From Proteles cristata cristata (Eukaryota > Chordata > Mammalia > Carnivora > Hyaenidae), in assembly GCA_017311185.1 (NCBI GenBank), contig JAESUZ010000346.1:930001-994000 (forward strand): a stretch of DNA of 64,000 bases. The letters run 5' to 3'. Positions within the stretch are counted from its first letter, which is position 1. Each line of letters opens with the position of its first letter. The notes under the pieces are model-generated. The model saw nothing but the letters and a program-made list of their open reading frames with translations. It was not told the DNA's origin and ran no database searches. Positions 1 through 10,905 of the stretch are shown piece by piece. The position numbers and the translations under genes were made by a program.

Positions 1-984
1 TGCACAGTTTAAAGCTGTGGCTGTATTTTAAGGGTCGGCTGTGTATCCTTTTATTCATTTATTGGACAAATAGGGACAAGCTGAACGTAACTAAGAGCTA
101 GTGACCTGATGGTCTTGGAAATTCCAAGCTCCCATATACACGTGCAGAGGACACGTCTTACAACTTCTGGGCCATCCGTGGCTATTCAAGACTTGTGTCA
201 TTTGACCATCATGGCCCCATGAGAGGGGATACTTCATGCCACGTCATAGAGTTCCGGAGAGGGGAAGTAACTGGTCCAGGGTCACGGACAGAAAGTGGCA
301 GTGCTGGAGCTAAGTGCTGAGGCTTCAGCCTCTTAATTGCAGTGTATCTGAAGGTGGCCACCCATCGTGTCTGTATTCCTCTGTCCTGTGGACACTGTGC
401 TGGGGGAGGAGAGACCACTGGGGATCACTTTGATGTGGTTTTCAAGTGAGTTACACAGAAAAGCCTAGTCTCTTCTCAGTTTTCTGCGGTCATTGGATTG
501 AAGGAAAAGTGTAAAATTAGAAGTGGTGTTCGAGGGAGGCTTGGGAATGGTCTCTTTATTTCTGCAGGACAGAGACAACAGTCTGGTAGTGCGTCTTCGT
601 GGGCCTGGGGCGGGGAGGAGGGCAGAACCTTCCTGAAGGATGGGAGAATCTACCAGATTTAGAGCTCAGCTCAGGAAAAGTTTCCATCAGCCAGAGCTGC
701 TCTCGGATGGTGTCCCTGCTTTAGGGAGAGAGGAGATGCTTGTCACTAGGGGAACGGGAGACAAACTGTTTGGCCAGGGCCGGAGGGGGGAGTGGGTGGG
801 TCGTTACGGGGATGCGGCTCATGCCACATTAGACTCTGAGTTAGAACGCTTCATGTCCACAGCTACTCGGGGACCAGCCCGGTCACCGCAAGGATGGGAC
901 ACAGCGCAGAATGGAGCACGTGCGTTCAGGAGACGTGCCAACCGGGAGAGAATTTCTCCTCTAGCCTGCTCCCTGTGGTGGAGC
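1..984. other. Unique sequence, no gene seen
   Basis: No coding exon, SINE or LINE is recognisable. Positions about 248-345 look like a degraded antisense MIR (GGGGAAGTAACT, GGTCACGGACAG, AAAGTGGCAGTGCTGG echo the antisense MIR core). The remainder appears single copy. Confidence 0.5.
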
Positions 985-1165
985 ACAGGGCACTGCCACT
1001 GACCACCTATGGGCAAGTTGCTGGACCTCTGTGAGCCTCAGTTATCTCATCTGGGAAATGGGGACGATACTAGGCCTTTCCTCACCAGACTGTGCATGGT
1101 TGGAGTTAAATGAGAGTGAGTACGTGGACAGAGCCCAGCGCCCGGCACTAGTACCAGCCACTTCT
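985..1165 (+). repeat. MIR (ancient tRNA-derived SINE), sense
   Basis: The order of words matches MIR: GGGCAAGTTGCTGGACCTCT, then GAGCCTCAGTTATCTCATCTG, GAAATGGGGA, and a 3' part ending in a GCCCGGCACTAGTA-like segment. Divergence from the consensus is high, as expected for an element predating eutherian radiation. Confidence 0.8.
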
Positions 1166-1413
1166 CAAGCCCTCTTCTTCCTTTGGAGCATGAAAATTCA
1201 TGCAAAACTCCTACCTTAGAAACTTGAATGTCATCGCCTCCCTCAAGGGCCTCCAGAGAGCTCTTCTGGCGGGGAGGGGAGGGCACACATCAGAAAAATT
1301 CAGGTGGGCCCCTAGGTTTCCCAGGGCCCACATTTTGGGCTCTATCGCAGCTCCATTAGCTGCATAAAATACCCTAAGTGATAGCCAAGAGGGAGGCCCC
1401 TTTGCCAAGGTTC

Positions 1414-1440
1414 CTCCCCACCCCCCCACCCCCCTGCCCG
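1414..1440. repeat. C-rich tract (G-quadruplex potential on the minus strand)
   Basis: Runs of four to seven C separated by single A or T bases. On the minus strand this gives closely spaced G-runs able to form a G-quadruplex. It sits just upstream of the candidate conserved block. Confidence 0.5.
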
Positions 1441-1449
1441 TCCTCTGGA

Positions 1450-2420
1450 ACTGATTACTCGGAGTCTTTCAGAAACTCAGAAATAAAATGATGCCAGTGC
1501 GGATGGACAGGCTGGGGACCAGCTCGTGTTTCTAATCCAGCAGCCCCCCCACATCCATCCCCCCACCCCGGAACAAAGTCTTCTCCAGTTTTAGTAAACT
1601 TAACTTGACAATCGTCAAAGGGAATCAAACAGCGCAGAAACGAAGCCTTTAAAAGATGTCAGAAGAAGTCAGAATCGGTAGAAATCTACTACGCTTTCCA
1701 CCCACCCCCCCTCCCCAGAATTAGTTATTTAAATCTTTTAGGAACAGGCTCCAGGGGCTGGGTTATTTAACTGGCTGGCAGGAATGCACTTAGGAAGGGC
1801 ACTCATGTTTATTTTGGGTATTGCCTCCTCACCTCCTTAGTGTAATCCCCAGACTTAATCTCGGGTTATTGGGAAGACACCAATTAGCAGCTCTGGGCTG
1901 TCCCCCTCCCCACCCCAAATCCCCAAATTGGAGGTGGGAATCCCCTGGAAGGTAGATAATTAGCAAAGGGTGTTGCTAGGTTCTCTCCAGGCCGGGGCTG
2001 GGAGCTGGCCCAGACCACCAACAGACTGAGGGCTCTTTCCACACCCTCTTGCTTTATCAGAAGCTACAGCCCCCACCCGCCCGCTGAGTGGATCCCTCCC
2101 CCAGCCCCTCATTAGCAACTACAGCTAGGAGCTTCTCCACACAATGCTTCTTTACAGCACAAGGATTTAGCACAGATAGGCCAGAGGTGCACCCCCAAAC
2201 ACCTGGGCACAGCTGGCTTGGAGGGGGCTGCACCCAACTCAGCATCACTTCTGACCACACCCAGTGCGACCTGATTCCCGGGCCCAAGAACCGCCGGGAC
2301 GGAAGGGAGCGAAATTCACATTTGTTGCTAATTCCCCATTAGCAAGCCCCGGGCGAGACAGTTTACAGATGCTTCTTTATTTAAGTCCACATACAGAGCC
2401 CTTTCCACATTCCTGTAGCT
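1450..2420. promoter_or_regulatory. Candidate conserved non-coding element with ATTAGCA motifs
   Basis: This stretch has no recognisable repeats, alternates AT-rich and pyrimidine-rich segments, and is dense in homeodomain-type TAAT cores. ATTAGCA occurs at 1883-1889, 1959-1965, 2111-2117 and 2338-2344. The reverse form TTGCTAAT at 2325-2332 faces the last copy across 5 nt. TAATCCCC, a K50-homeodomain-like site, is at 1843, and a TEAD-like GGAATG is at 1781. The pattern resembles developmental enhancers. Conservation itself is inferred, since no alignment was possible. A chance cluster in AT-rich DNA is the alternative. Confidence 0.35.
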
Positions 2421-4014
2421 CCAGCCCAACCACCCCATGTCTGCTTGGGTGCCCTGAGCTCTCCTCAGCATGCCCCGCCTCCCATGGGGGGAAGGCATTG
2501 AAGGCCGAGAAAGGAAATGCATGTGTTACAGGTGTGAATTTGCATGTGCAGACACTTCTGCTCTCTCCGGAGCTCCCGCCTTCCTGAGTGGCTTTACGAT
2601 GGGGGTTCCTCGTGGCCCAGAGCAGCGGATGAGTGGATGGGTGCCCACTGGGACCTCAGGCCTGCCAGCCCGGTCCCCTGGAATGCAATGCCTCCCCTTT
2701 CTGGGCTCCACGCTCAGAAGGGACCATCTGGACAGTGCTCTACCGCTCTTTCCTTTCTAGCAACAGAAGAGAATGTCTCTAGCATATCTGGGTCAGGGAA
2801 TCTTCTCTTTGACCACCATACGCAGGGGCTAGTCTGTTGGAAACCAGCACAATGAGCTGGAAAGGCTGGAGGTCAGAGGTGGAGCCGACATTTCTACCTG
2901 AGACTGGCTGGGCCACATAGATGGGTCACTTGACACCTCCAGCCGCTGCCCCTCCTCTGTAAGGCTAAAGAATAACCTGTTTTCCGCCTGGTGGGGGGTG
3001 CTGGAGGATGGGGGAGGGCCGAGTATGTTCGGTGCAGGCACAATCACAGCACCCGGGTGGGACTCGGTGAATGAGTTTCCTTTTCACTCCTGTGAGTTGA
3101 GGTCAACGAACTTTCTGGCAAGGTTTCCACCACGAAGAGGAAGTTTTCTTGCTCTGATGGAGACACAGGGCACCTTCCAAACAGCTTGGTGGCCTCGTGA
3201 AAACTGACCAGGCCCAATGTTCCCCGGACATTGGTAAACATCTTACCATTAAATGTTTCCGGAAAGGTACACGAAGATGTGAGTCTGGGGGCCTATCTCA
3301 AGGCTGCCCTGTGACCTCAGGGAGAGCTCCGACCTCTGCTTCTCTGTTTTCACAGGTGAAAGTCCTGGGCTAATGTCGTCTACTGCCAGGGAGATCACAC
3401 ACACAGGGTGAAGCATGAGACACCACCAGCAGCAGCAGAATATGATCAGTTCAGAGCAGGTAGGGACCCCCGGGCCTGTGATGAGCACTGGTACCGCACA
3501 TGTGAGGGAACAAGGATCAGGGGTCCTGAATCACAGCCTTGGCCTTGCCTCGGAACTACCCGTTGGCCCCAGCCATGTCACCCTATCTGGGCCTTCCCGA
3601 TCTCAGGTCCCGAGGAGGGTATTGGACAGAACTGGATGGGCCAGTTCTGAGATTCCGTCTTGCAGGTGACCGGCCTGTGGCCTGGAGATCCCCGGGCTGG
3701 CCCTGCATGGACAAGCACTCTTGAGTTAGTTGGACGACTCTGGTGGTTGCAAGTGGGCATCTCTGTTCGGTCCCGCTTGGGCTTCATCCCTGGGCGTTCT
3801 GCTTCGAACGCATGGCAAGAGCATACCCAGAAGGGGATGTCTTTAGGAAGCCGATTCCAGCCGCGGCTTCTGGGCCGGAGACCAGGGCTCCCAGGAGCCA
3901 CCGAGAGCAACTGGTCTCGTGATATGATCATGTGCGTCAGTCCAGCCCCTCCCTCCCCACCCCTTGCAGGAAATGATCAGTTTCACGGGACACACTTAGA
4001 AAGATAGCATGGAG
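2421..4014. other. Unique sequence, no gene seen
   Basis: Mixed-composition single-copy DNA. A weak sense MIR-like fragment may lie near 2900-2985 (GGGTCACTTGACACCTCCAG, CTCCTCTGTAAGGCTAAAGA). Overlapping open frames of 60-117 codons on both strands have no recognisable domains and read as chance frames. Confidence 0.5.
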
Positions 4015-4165
4015 CCATGTGCAAGAGCAGGAGCTTGCAGTCGGACGGCCGGTTCCAATGGCTTATTGCGTGTGACCTTGGGTCAGACCCCCAGCTCCTC
4101 AAGCCTCAGCTGTCTCATCTGTGTGCCGGGGATGATTGCACCTACTGGTTGGGCTGCTGGGGGGT
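4015..4165 (+). repeat. MIR, sense
   Basis: GTGTGACCTTGGGTCAGACC, CTCAGCTGTCTCATCTGTG and GGGGATGATTGCACCTAC follow the MIR core in order, and AGAGCAGGAGCTTGCAGTCG marks its 5' half. Confidence 0.85.
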
Positions 4166-4943
4166 AGAAGGAGCAGAGGGAGCTGTACCCACAGAGAGCC
4201 GAAGAGTAAGCTCCATCATTAGACTCCCCCCTCTAACCTGCCACCAGCTCCTTCTGGCCCCATTTGAGCTCTTTGATCTCGGGCACAAAGCGCACCCGTG
4301 CTGGTGTCCTGTGTCCTCCATTCCCTCCTCCATTCACTAGCGCCAGCCCCGACGGATGGGGAGGTGAGGAATCCTCACTGCCAGTCAGTGCTCATCATCG
4401 AGAAGAGAGAGGCACGTGAGCGATTATACGGGGTGTAGATGACAATGGACAGAAACACAACGGCCTGTGGACAACAAGACCCCCCAAACTTGCCTTTCGT
4501 CAAAGTGGAGGGTTTGGATGCCAAGATCCCAAGAGACCTTCCTACCTGCCCGAGAGACAGAGAGGGGTGATCAAGAGGAATTCCCTGAGTCTTGTGCCTT
4601 GGGGCCTTTGCCTAAATGAATTCCTGCCACTTGTATGCAGATCACCCCAACTTTCCACGGGGCTTTTTCTTCTGAGTGCACCTGGCCATGATCTCACGCC
4701 ACAGGTGATGCTAGAATCCCCAAATGATGCCCCAACTACATTCATCACCCTGACAGCTGTTTGCCTCTGCCGCCTTCCAACCATAGCGCCCTCAGTTAAT
4801 ATTTGGTGGGGGTCCACAGGAGACCCCCCTCCCAACATGACCCTCAGCCTGCAGATCTCAAAGGAAGGCGTTCTTAAAGGTGGACACCACCTTGTGACCT
4901 CCTGGCTGCCTTCTGGATGTTCTTCTGGCCTCCTCCCACCTAC

Positions 4944-4980
<37 letters not shown>

Positions 4981-5690
4981 CTCCTCTGTTCACGGGTTTT
5001 CTTTCACACGTTGGGGTGAAATTTCACAAAAACACGGGAATTCTGGAAGAATAGGCTAAGATCGACCGCTGACTTCTGTGCCTTCCTGATGAGTCACTGG
5101 GTCTCAGAAAGACTTCAGGGCCTGGAGACGTTTGCCAGGGAGGCGGTGAGCCAACCCCCTGGGGACTTATATGATCCCTTCCCTCCCTTCTCTGCAGTGA
5201 AATCTGGGGGAGAGGGGGTGGAGGGAATTATATGAAGAGATGCGGTATTTTGTGAAATACAAGAAGAAAAATGCTCTAAACCCCATAATCATAAACACAG
5301 CATATGGAAAAGGGAAAGAGCTCGTTTTTGAGTAAGAAGTGTCTTTACTCTGAGTCCCTCCCCTTTCTGGTCAATATTAGATACATAATCAGAGAAACGT
5401 TAAAGTTTCACCCGAGGCTTGCTTGAGCTGGGAGCTTGCCTTTTTTTTTTTTTAAAGACATTCCCTAGCATGCATTTATTGCGAGAAGGATTTACTTTCT
5501 CAAATGCTTTCACCTGTCAGAAGCCCTCTGTCAGAAACTTAACAGACCCCTCTGTTCTCTCTTTTCTGCAGAGCAGAGAGGGAGACCGCATCAAGTATCT
5601 ACCGTGGGCTGGGCACAGATGCAGATCGCTGGCACCTCTGTCAGCCTCGCTGCCCGTCTCCAGGGGCAACGGGCCCTTCACGGGCTCATA
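4166..5690. other. Unique sequence, no gene seen
   Basis: Single-copy DNA apart from the CA microsatellite inside it. A very weak L2-like wording (GGGGCCTTTGCCTAAATGAA) occurs near 4600. No splice-bounded open frame of note was found. Confidence 0.5.
4947..4978. repeat. (AC)n microsatellite
   Basis: About 16 uninterrupted AC dinucleotides, not associated with a recognisable SINE tail. Confidence 0.95.
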
Positions 5691-5780
5691 GACTCAGAGA
5701 GGCCAGGAACCTTGCAGGGGAGCACCAACTAGGGAATAGCAGAGCCAGGCCTCTATGGAACCCCAGAGCCCAGTGCATCC
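5690..5780 (-). repeat. MIR fragment, antisense
   Basis: ACTCAGAGAGGCCAGGAACC, then GCAGAGCCAGGCCTCTATGG, resembles the antisense MIR core (CTCAGAGAGGTTAAG and GGCAGAGCCAGGATT). The fragment is short and diverged. Confidence 0.5.
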
Positions 5781-5837
5781 CTCCCCCGCACAGTGCTCCC
5801 CACTGAGCAAGTTCCCTGTTAAAATGCAGAGAAATTC

Positions 5838-6038
5838 GGGGTGCGTGGGGGGGCTCAGCCAGTTAAGCATCTGACTCTTGATATCAGCTCAGGTCATGAT
5901 CTCACATTTCCTGAAGTTGAGTCCTGTCCACTGTCGGCGCGGAGCCTACTTGCTATTCTCTCTCTCTCTCTCTCTCTCTCTCTGATCTTCTCCAGCTTGC
6001 ATACTCTGTTTCTCTCTCAAAATAAATAAATAAACTTA
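5838..6038 (+). mobile_element. Carnivore tRNA-Lys SINE (SINEC_Fc-like), old copy
   Basis: A diverged head (GGGCTCAGCCAGTTAAGCAT) is followed by GCTCAGGTCATGATCTCACA, a (TC)n tract at 5957-5982 and an AAATAAATAAATAAA tail. The many substitutions in the B-box region point to an older copy. Confidence 0.9.
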
Positions 6039-6189
6039 AGAACATGAAGAGAAACTGAAGTAGAGGACTATTTTCAGCCCAGACAACCAGGTAATGTCTC
6101 CGATTTCTTTCATGCTTCTCTATTTGTTCCCCTCCTAGAAATGGCCACGTGACCAGTGTGCTCATACGTCTCTTTCCTTCCTTCCTCCT

Positions 6190-6650
6190 GCAGTTTTTCC
6201 TTTCTCAATTATTAACTTTTTCTTATTGAGATCACATATATATCATCAACATGCACACGTCTATCAGCTTGCGATGACTTTGCACATATACGTCCATGTC
6301 AGTCCACGCCCCCAGCAAGGCAGGTAAGGACCTGATCTTTCTTTAACACCAGAAATTCATTCCACTGGTTCTTGAGTTTCACTGTCACATGCATCACTGA
6401 TTTGTCCTTTTCTTTGCTGTATAGTATTCTACTGGATGACTACACTGCTTATTAATTATGCATCCATTCTACTGGTTACAGATAATCAGTTGTTTCCATT
6501 CTTTAACATGCATAATGCTCTTTTGGCCATTCCTGTTCTTGTCTTTTGATGGATATAAACACTCAGTTCACTTGGGTGTATAACCAAGAGTAGAATTTCT
6601 GGGTCATGGTGTATTGGGTGCTTCTCTTGATTGTTACTGTTTTTTATTAT
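6190..6650 (-). mobile_element. Old L1 3'-region fragment, antisense
   Basis: The phrases GTATAGTATTCTACTGGATG, TGCATCCATTCTACTGG, TTGTTTCCATTCTTTAACAT, TTGTCTTTTGATGGATATAA and AGTAGAATTTCTGGGTCATG are the antisense 3' part of mammalian L1 lineages, heavily diverged. No open frame is preserved. Confidence 0.7.
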
Positions 6651-6849
6651 TTTTTTAATGCTTACTTATTTTTGAGGCAGAGCATGAGCAGGGGAAGGGC
6701 AGAGAAAGAGGGAGACACCGAATCTGAAGCAGGCTTCAGGCTCCGAGCTGTCAGCACAGAGCCTGACGCGGGGCTCTAACTAACAAACCATGAGATCATG
6801 ACCTGAACCGAAGTCAGACGCTTAATCGATTGAGCCACCCCAGTGCCCC
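6651..6849 (-). mobile_element. Carnivore tRNA-Lys SINE, antisense
   Basis: It reads as the reverse complement: a T-rich start, GAGGCAGAGCATGAGCAGGG, then GAGATCATGACCTGAACCGA and TTGAGCCACCCCAGTGCCCC. It lies within the old L1 antisense region and splits it. Confidence 0.9.
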
Positions 6850-7215
6850 TGATTATTAATGTTTTTATTTCAGCAGTGATAGACATCACTGCAAACAGTT
6901 AAATAAAGAAAAGGTTAAACCCTGCCCCCTCCAGAGCTATCCCCCCGGGATATATTCTAACACACTTTCTACCTGCTCATCCAACATACAGGTACACGCA
7001 CACCACACACATAGAGCATTCTGGAATTTTTCCTTCCTTTCTTTTTATTTTCTTTTTTTTCAGCAGAAGAAGATCATTCTATAATACTACTTGTAACTTG
7101 CCTGTTTGTTTATTTGTTTGTTTAAACTTTGCATATCTTAGCCATTCTCTCAGATTAATACGTATGAATTAATACGTGATTTCTGGATTGAAGCATATGG
7201 ATGTCTTCGGGTTTA
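6850..7215 (-). mobile_element. Probable old L1 fragment, antisense
   Basis: ACTTGTAACTTGCCTGTTTG, TTTGCATATCTTAGCCATTC and ATTGAAGCATATGGATG recall antisense L1 3' sequence. The match is looser than in the neighbouring piece at 6190-6650, so this call is tentative. Confidence 0.4.
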
Positions 7216-7478
7216 ATATATCCAAGTCAGACACAAAAGGACAAATATTGCCAGGTTCCACCTATATGAGGGACATAGAATAGGCAAATTTATAGGGACA
7301 GGAAGCGCCATGGAGTTTCCAGGGGCTGGGGGAGGGGAAATGGGGAGTTAGTGATGAACGGGCACCCAACCTCTGCTGGGAAAGAGGAAACATTCTGGAG
7401 GCAGACGGTGCTGCCCGTCTCACAACAATGTGCACCCACTCGATGCCCGAGCCGTACACTTAGAAAGGGTTACATCTA
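7216..7478 (+). mobile_element. Old L1 3' end, sense
   Basis: ACACAAAAGGACAAATATTG, CCACCTATATGAGGGACATA, TTTCCAGGGGCTGGGGGAGG and CCGTACACTTAGAAAGGGTT follow the 3' end of eutherian L1M elements in order. A SINE abuts its 3' end. Confidence 0.75.
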
Positions 7479-7480
7479 GA

Positions 7481-7633
7481 AGCACCTGGGTGGCTCCGTC
7501 GGTTAAGCGTCCAACTCATGGGTTCGGCTCGGGTCATGATCTCGCAGTCTGTGAGCTTGAGCCCCACGTCCCCATTTGGGATTCTCTCTCTCTCCCTCTT
7601 TCTCTCTCTGCCCCTCCTCCACTTGTGCTCTGA
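7481..7633 (+). mobile_element. Carnivore tRNA-Lys SINE, 3'-truncated
   Basis: AGCACCTGGGTGGCTCCGTC through GGGTCATGATCTCGCAGTCT and the (TC)n part are present, but the AAATAAA tail is missing and the element runs into unique DNA. This implies a later 3' deletion. Confidence 0.85.
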
Positions 7634-8689
7634 AGCCACAGGATCACCTGCCTGGGGATGTACCCGCTATTGGCTGCCCCCCTCCCCTCTTGCTTCCCTC
7701 CAGCCTTCACTGTGCTTTCTGGGGTCACCTCCCAAGTAACAGCAACACTCACACCCTTGTCCTAAGGTCAGCCACTGCGGGACCCAACCTAAGACACCAG
7801 CTATCTGTTGAATGGCTGCCACTGGCCGACATCGCATTGAACCTGGTGGGGAGACAAAGGTGTGTTGGCACGTTGCACGGCCAGGTACGTAAACAAACCT
7901 CCATGGGGCACGACTGACACTTCACCATATCAGGCAGCGAGTCTCAACAGAAAGAGTCCAGAGAACAGCACGATGCCTGCGGCCGCCCACATCTGAACAT
8001 CCTGGAAAGTGCCTGTGCGGGGCGTGGATGTGATGGGGAGGAGGGAGGGAGGCAGCGGGTGTACCTGTCAGGGGGACTGCAGAGGGCAGGAAGCTCGCAT
8101 CTGCAAGCCCTGTGCAGGGTAGGCATGCCCTGGCCCCTGCTCTGGGTCTGTGACTCACCTCTGCCCTGCAGTGGCCGGGACGGCTGGGGCAAGTCCTCAG
8201 ATGCAGGGAGCCTTTGTGCAGCCCCATCCTCCGCCCAGAAAACAGGGCTAGAAGCTCCCAGAGACCGTGTGAGTCCACATGCATGAATATGATTTCCCAA
8301 ACATGGTGCAGATGGTAGTCATTTGGGTGTGCGTTTCCTTAAGAGGGTGGGCGTCTGTGCCTGGGGGCTTAGAAGACAGCCACACCCCACCGTCCCCCAG
8401 CACAAACACAGCTCAGCACTGCTAGGAGCAGTGCAATTCTCAAAATAGGAAGGATGGAGAAAGGCGGCTATGCCGGTGGTCACGATGCGGTAACTACAAG
8501 TAACGATGTGTTTTAATGACCTCCCAGCACAGTCAGGTGCTCTCCAGCCACAGAGGAAAAGGATTCCTTACCAGTTCCATTCTCCTCGTGCTTATGAACC
8601 GACAGCACTGTCCTCGGGCTGCAGGAGTCAAGGAGACACGCAGTTCGTGAGCCGCTCACATTCTGATTGGGGGTGTGGATGTGTATACA
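7634..8689. other. Unique sequence, no gene seen
   Basis: Moderately GC-rich single-copy DNA. At 8076-8090 there is a partial CTCF-like match (ACTGCAGAGGGCAGG). Open frames up to 120 codons on the minus strand (7922-8284, 7944-8300) overlap each other in different frames and have no recognisable domain. Confidence 0.5.
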
Positions 8690-8800
8690 GCCCGGTGACT
8701 GAAAAAGCCATTCCGCCTTTGATAAGAGACCTCAGTTGTCTTATCCATGAGATGGGGAGAAGAACACTAGCCCTATATGGATGTTCAAATGCTTCATCAA
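8690..8800 (+). repeat. MIR fragment, sense
   Basis: GACCTCAGTTGTCTTATCCA, then GAGATGGGGAGAAGAACACT, corresponds to the CTCAGTTTCCTCATCTGTAA and AATGGGGA parts of MIR. Confidence 0.55.
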
Positions 8801-8959
8801 GCTAGTAGAAGAGAAAGAACCTGTCAGACCCTTGTCTGGGAGCCTAGGAAATCTGGGTTAGGGATGAGAGCAGCCTTCTCTACACTCACAATCATCCCAG
8901 GCACGTGAAACAGAGAGCACATGCACAAAACAGCCAGTGTGGCCTATAAAACACAAGGC

Positions 8960-9570
8960 TTCCAAATCGTAGGGAGATGTCACTTTTAATTATCCACTCC
9001 TTAGTGAAGGAATATCCGTGTTGTCTCCAAGTTCGGGTGATTACGAAGAATGCGGCCACGAACACCTTTATATTTGTCTGTGGCAGATCTATGTACACCT
9101 TTCTGCTTGGTGAGCACTAGGAGAGAAATATGGGTACGTGAAGCATGTGTACCTTGAACTTGAGCAGAAAAAAACCTTACAGTTTTCCAAAGCAAGTGGT
9201 GCCACTTCTCACTCCTTCCAGCAGCACGTGAGTCCTTGTGAGCTCCGTGTCTTGGCCAACACTTAGTATCGTCAGTCTTACCTTGTGGGCATCCTGGTGG
9301 TGGTGTAGTAGGATTGCGTGGTGGCTTTATTTTGTGTCTCCCTGATAACTAATTCAGTAGTCCATCTTTTCACATATTGGCCATTTGTGTGTCTTTCTTC
9401 ATGAAATACCTGTTCAAACCACTTGCCCATTTCCCTACTGGATTGTCTGTCACTTTCTTATCAATTTGTAAGAGTCGTTTATATATTCTGGTTACCAATC
9501 CTGGGGTCAGTTATATGTACTGCAAGTATATTCTCCCACTCTGTGAGGGTAGTTCAGGGAGATTAGGTGT
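8960..9570 (-). mobile_element. Old L1 3'-region fragment, antisense
   Basis: In order: CACTCCTTCCAGCAGCACGT, TTGGCCAACACTTAGTATCG, TGATAACTAATTCAGTAGTC, TATTGGCCATTTGTGTGTCT, GAAATACCTGTTCAAACCAC and AGAGTCGTTTATATATTCTG. This is the antisense of the L1M ORF2 tail and 3' UTR. It is riddled with stops and non-functional. Confidence 0.85.
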
Positions 9571-9689
9571 AACATGACCAGGACACACAGATAGTAAGCT
9601 TTTAGCCATTTTTTCCCAAGAACAGATGATAAGGTTCATTAGGTCTGTCTGCATGCTATATTAACACCATTAAACCTTTATTTTTAACC

Positions 9690-9915
9690 TTTTTCCAGCG
9701 TTTATTTATTGTGAGAGATAGAGAGGGAGCATGTGTGTGCGTGAGATCAAGGGAGTGGCGGAGAGAGAGAGAGAGAGAGAGAGAGAATCCCAAGCAGGTT
9801 CCTCACTATCAGCACAGAGCCCGACATGGGGCTCAACCTTGTGAATTATGATATCATGACCTGAACCAAAATCAAGAAGTCGGACATTTAAGTGGCTGAG
9901 CTGCCCGAGCACCCC
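9690..9915 (-). mobile_element. Carnivore tRNA-Lys SINE, antisense, diverged
   Basis: TTTATTTATTGTGAGAGATA, a (GA)n tract at about 9761-9786, GCACAGAGCCCGACATGGGG, ATATCATGACCTGAACCAAA, and a degraded head ending in CACCCC. Confidence 0.85.
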
Positions 9916-10206
9916 AGCACCACTAAACCTTCGGATTTAAGACATCTTTGGAAAAATACAGAATACCACATCAGTTGTGAACCATGTATAGGTAAGATAT
10001 TTACCTTATACTAATTAGAAATAGCATGTTGGGATAAGGCTTATACTCCCAGTTTCTGCATCATTACAAAACATTCTACTTAGTTAAAATATACCTCCGA
10101 GAGATATTCTTGAGGAATTATCTCAACTATGAGATATTGTATCTCAACAATTACTTAACTATGTTCCAAACACAGAACAATGCTCTTAGTGAACCCTAAG
10201 GCCCTG
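9916..10206. other. Unique AT-rich sequence with two small hairpins
   Basis: No repeat family was recognised. It contains the inverted repeats described as a finding at 10101-10146. Confidence 0.4.
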
Positions 10207-10636
10207 TTCTCAAAGTGTGGCCCTTGGACCAGCAGCAGCAACAGCAGCTGGGAACATGTTAGAAATACGTAGCTCAGGGGCGCCTGGGTGGCTTAGTCGG
10301 TTAAGCGGCCGACTTTCGCTTAGGTCATGATCTCGCGGTTCGTGGGTTCGAGCCCCGCGTCGGGCTCTGTGCTGACTGCCAGCTCGGAGCCTGGAGCCTG
10401 TTTCAGAGTCTGTATCACCCTCTCTCTCTGACCCTCCCCTGCTCACGCTGTCTCTCTCTCTCTCTCCTAGAAATAAATAAAAAATATTTGAAAAAAAAAA
10501 AAAGAAAGAAAGAAATACGTAGCTCAGGTCCCACTTCAGGGCTTCAGAAACCTGGGGGTGGGGCTGAGCCATCTGTGGTCTCACAAGCCCACCAGGTGAC
10601 TCTGATGCATGGCTCATGTCTGAGGACCACTGCCCT
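10207..10636. mobile_element. MER5A (hAT-Charlie non-autonomous DNA transposon), split by a young SINE
   Basis: The left part (CTCAAAGTGTGGCCCTTGGA, CAGCTGGGAACATGTTAGAA) and the right part (AAACCTGGGGGTGGGGCTGA, CCCACCAGGTGACTCTGATG, TCTGAGGACCACTGCCCTA) are the two halves of MER5A. They are separated by the SINE at 10279-10510. The original transposon is far too short and degraded to encode a transposase. Confidence 0.8.
10279..10510 (+). mobile_element. Young carnivore tRNA-Lys SINE, perfect 18-bp target duplication
   Basis: A full-length copy inserted into MER5A. AGAAATACGTAGCTCAGG flanks it exactly (10261-10278 and 10511-10528). It carries the subfamily marks GCTTAGGTCATGATCTCGCG, GACTGCCAGCTCGG, CCTGTTTCAG, GACCCTCCCC and CTAGAAATAAATAAA. 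The A-tail, about 24 bases with GAAA steps, is intact, so the insertion is recent. Confidence 0.95.
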
Positions 10637-10679
10637 AATCCGTCTCACATTTATCGGGATGTAATGGGTCATACTAGGC

Positions 10680-10905
10680 TCAGAACTTCAGCTTTCTATG
10701 CTCAATATTTATTGTATGTCTTCCAGGCCTTTCCCCCAGGAAACACTTGGCAGATATCATCCCATTAAATCCTCAAGATAGCAAAGTGTGATGTAATCAC
10801 TTTCATGCTACTGATAAGAGACCTGGGGCCCAGAAAGGTCGAGTGACTCACCCAAGGCCAGACAGCTCACTGGTTGGTAGGGTTGCCGTCTGTGCCTCTC
10901 TGTCT
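10680..10905 (-). repeat. MIR, antisense
   Basis: CCCATTAAATCCTCAAGATA, GATAAGAGACCTGGGGCCCA, GACTCACCCAAGGCCAGACA and GCTCACTGGTTGG are antisense MIR in order. CAATATTTATTGTATG upstream fits the antisense 3' end. Confidence 0.8.
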
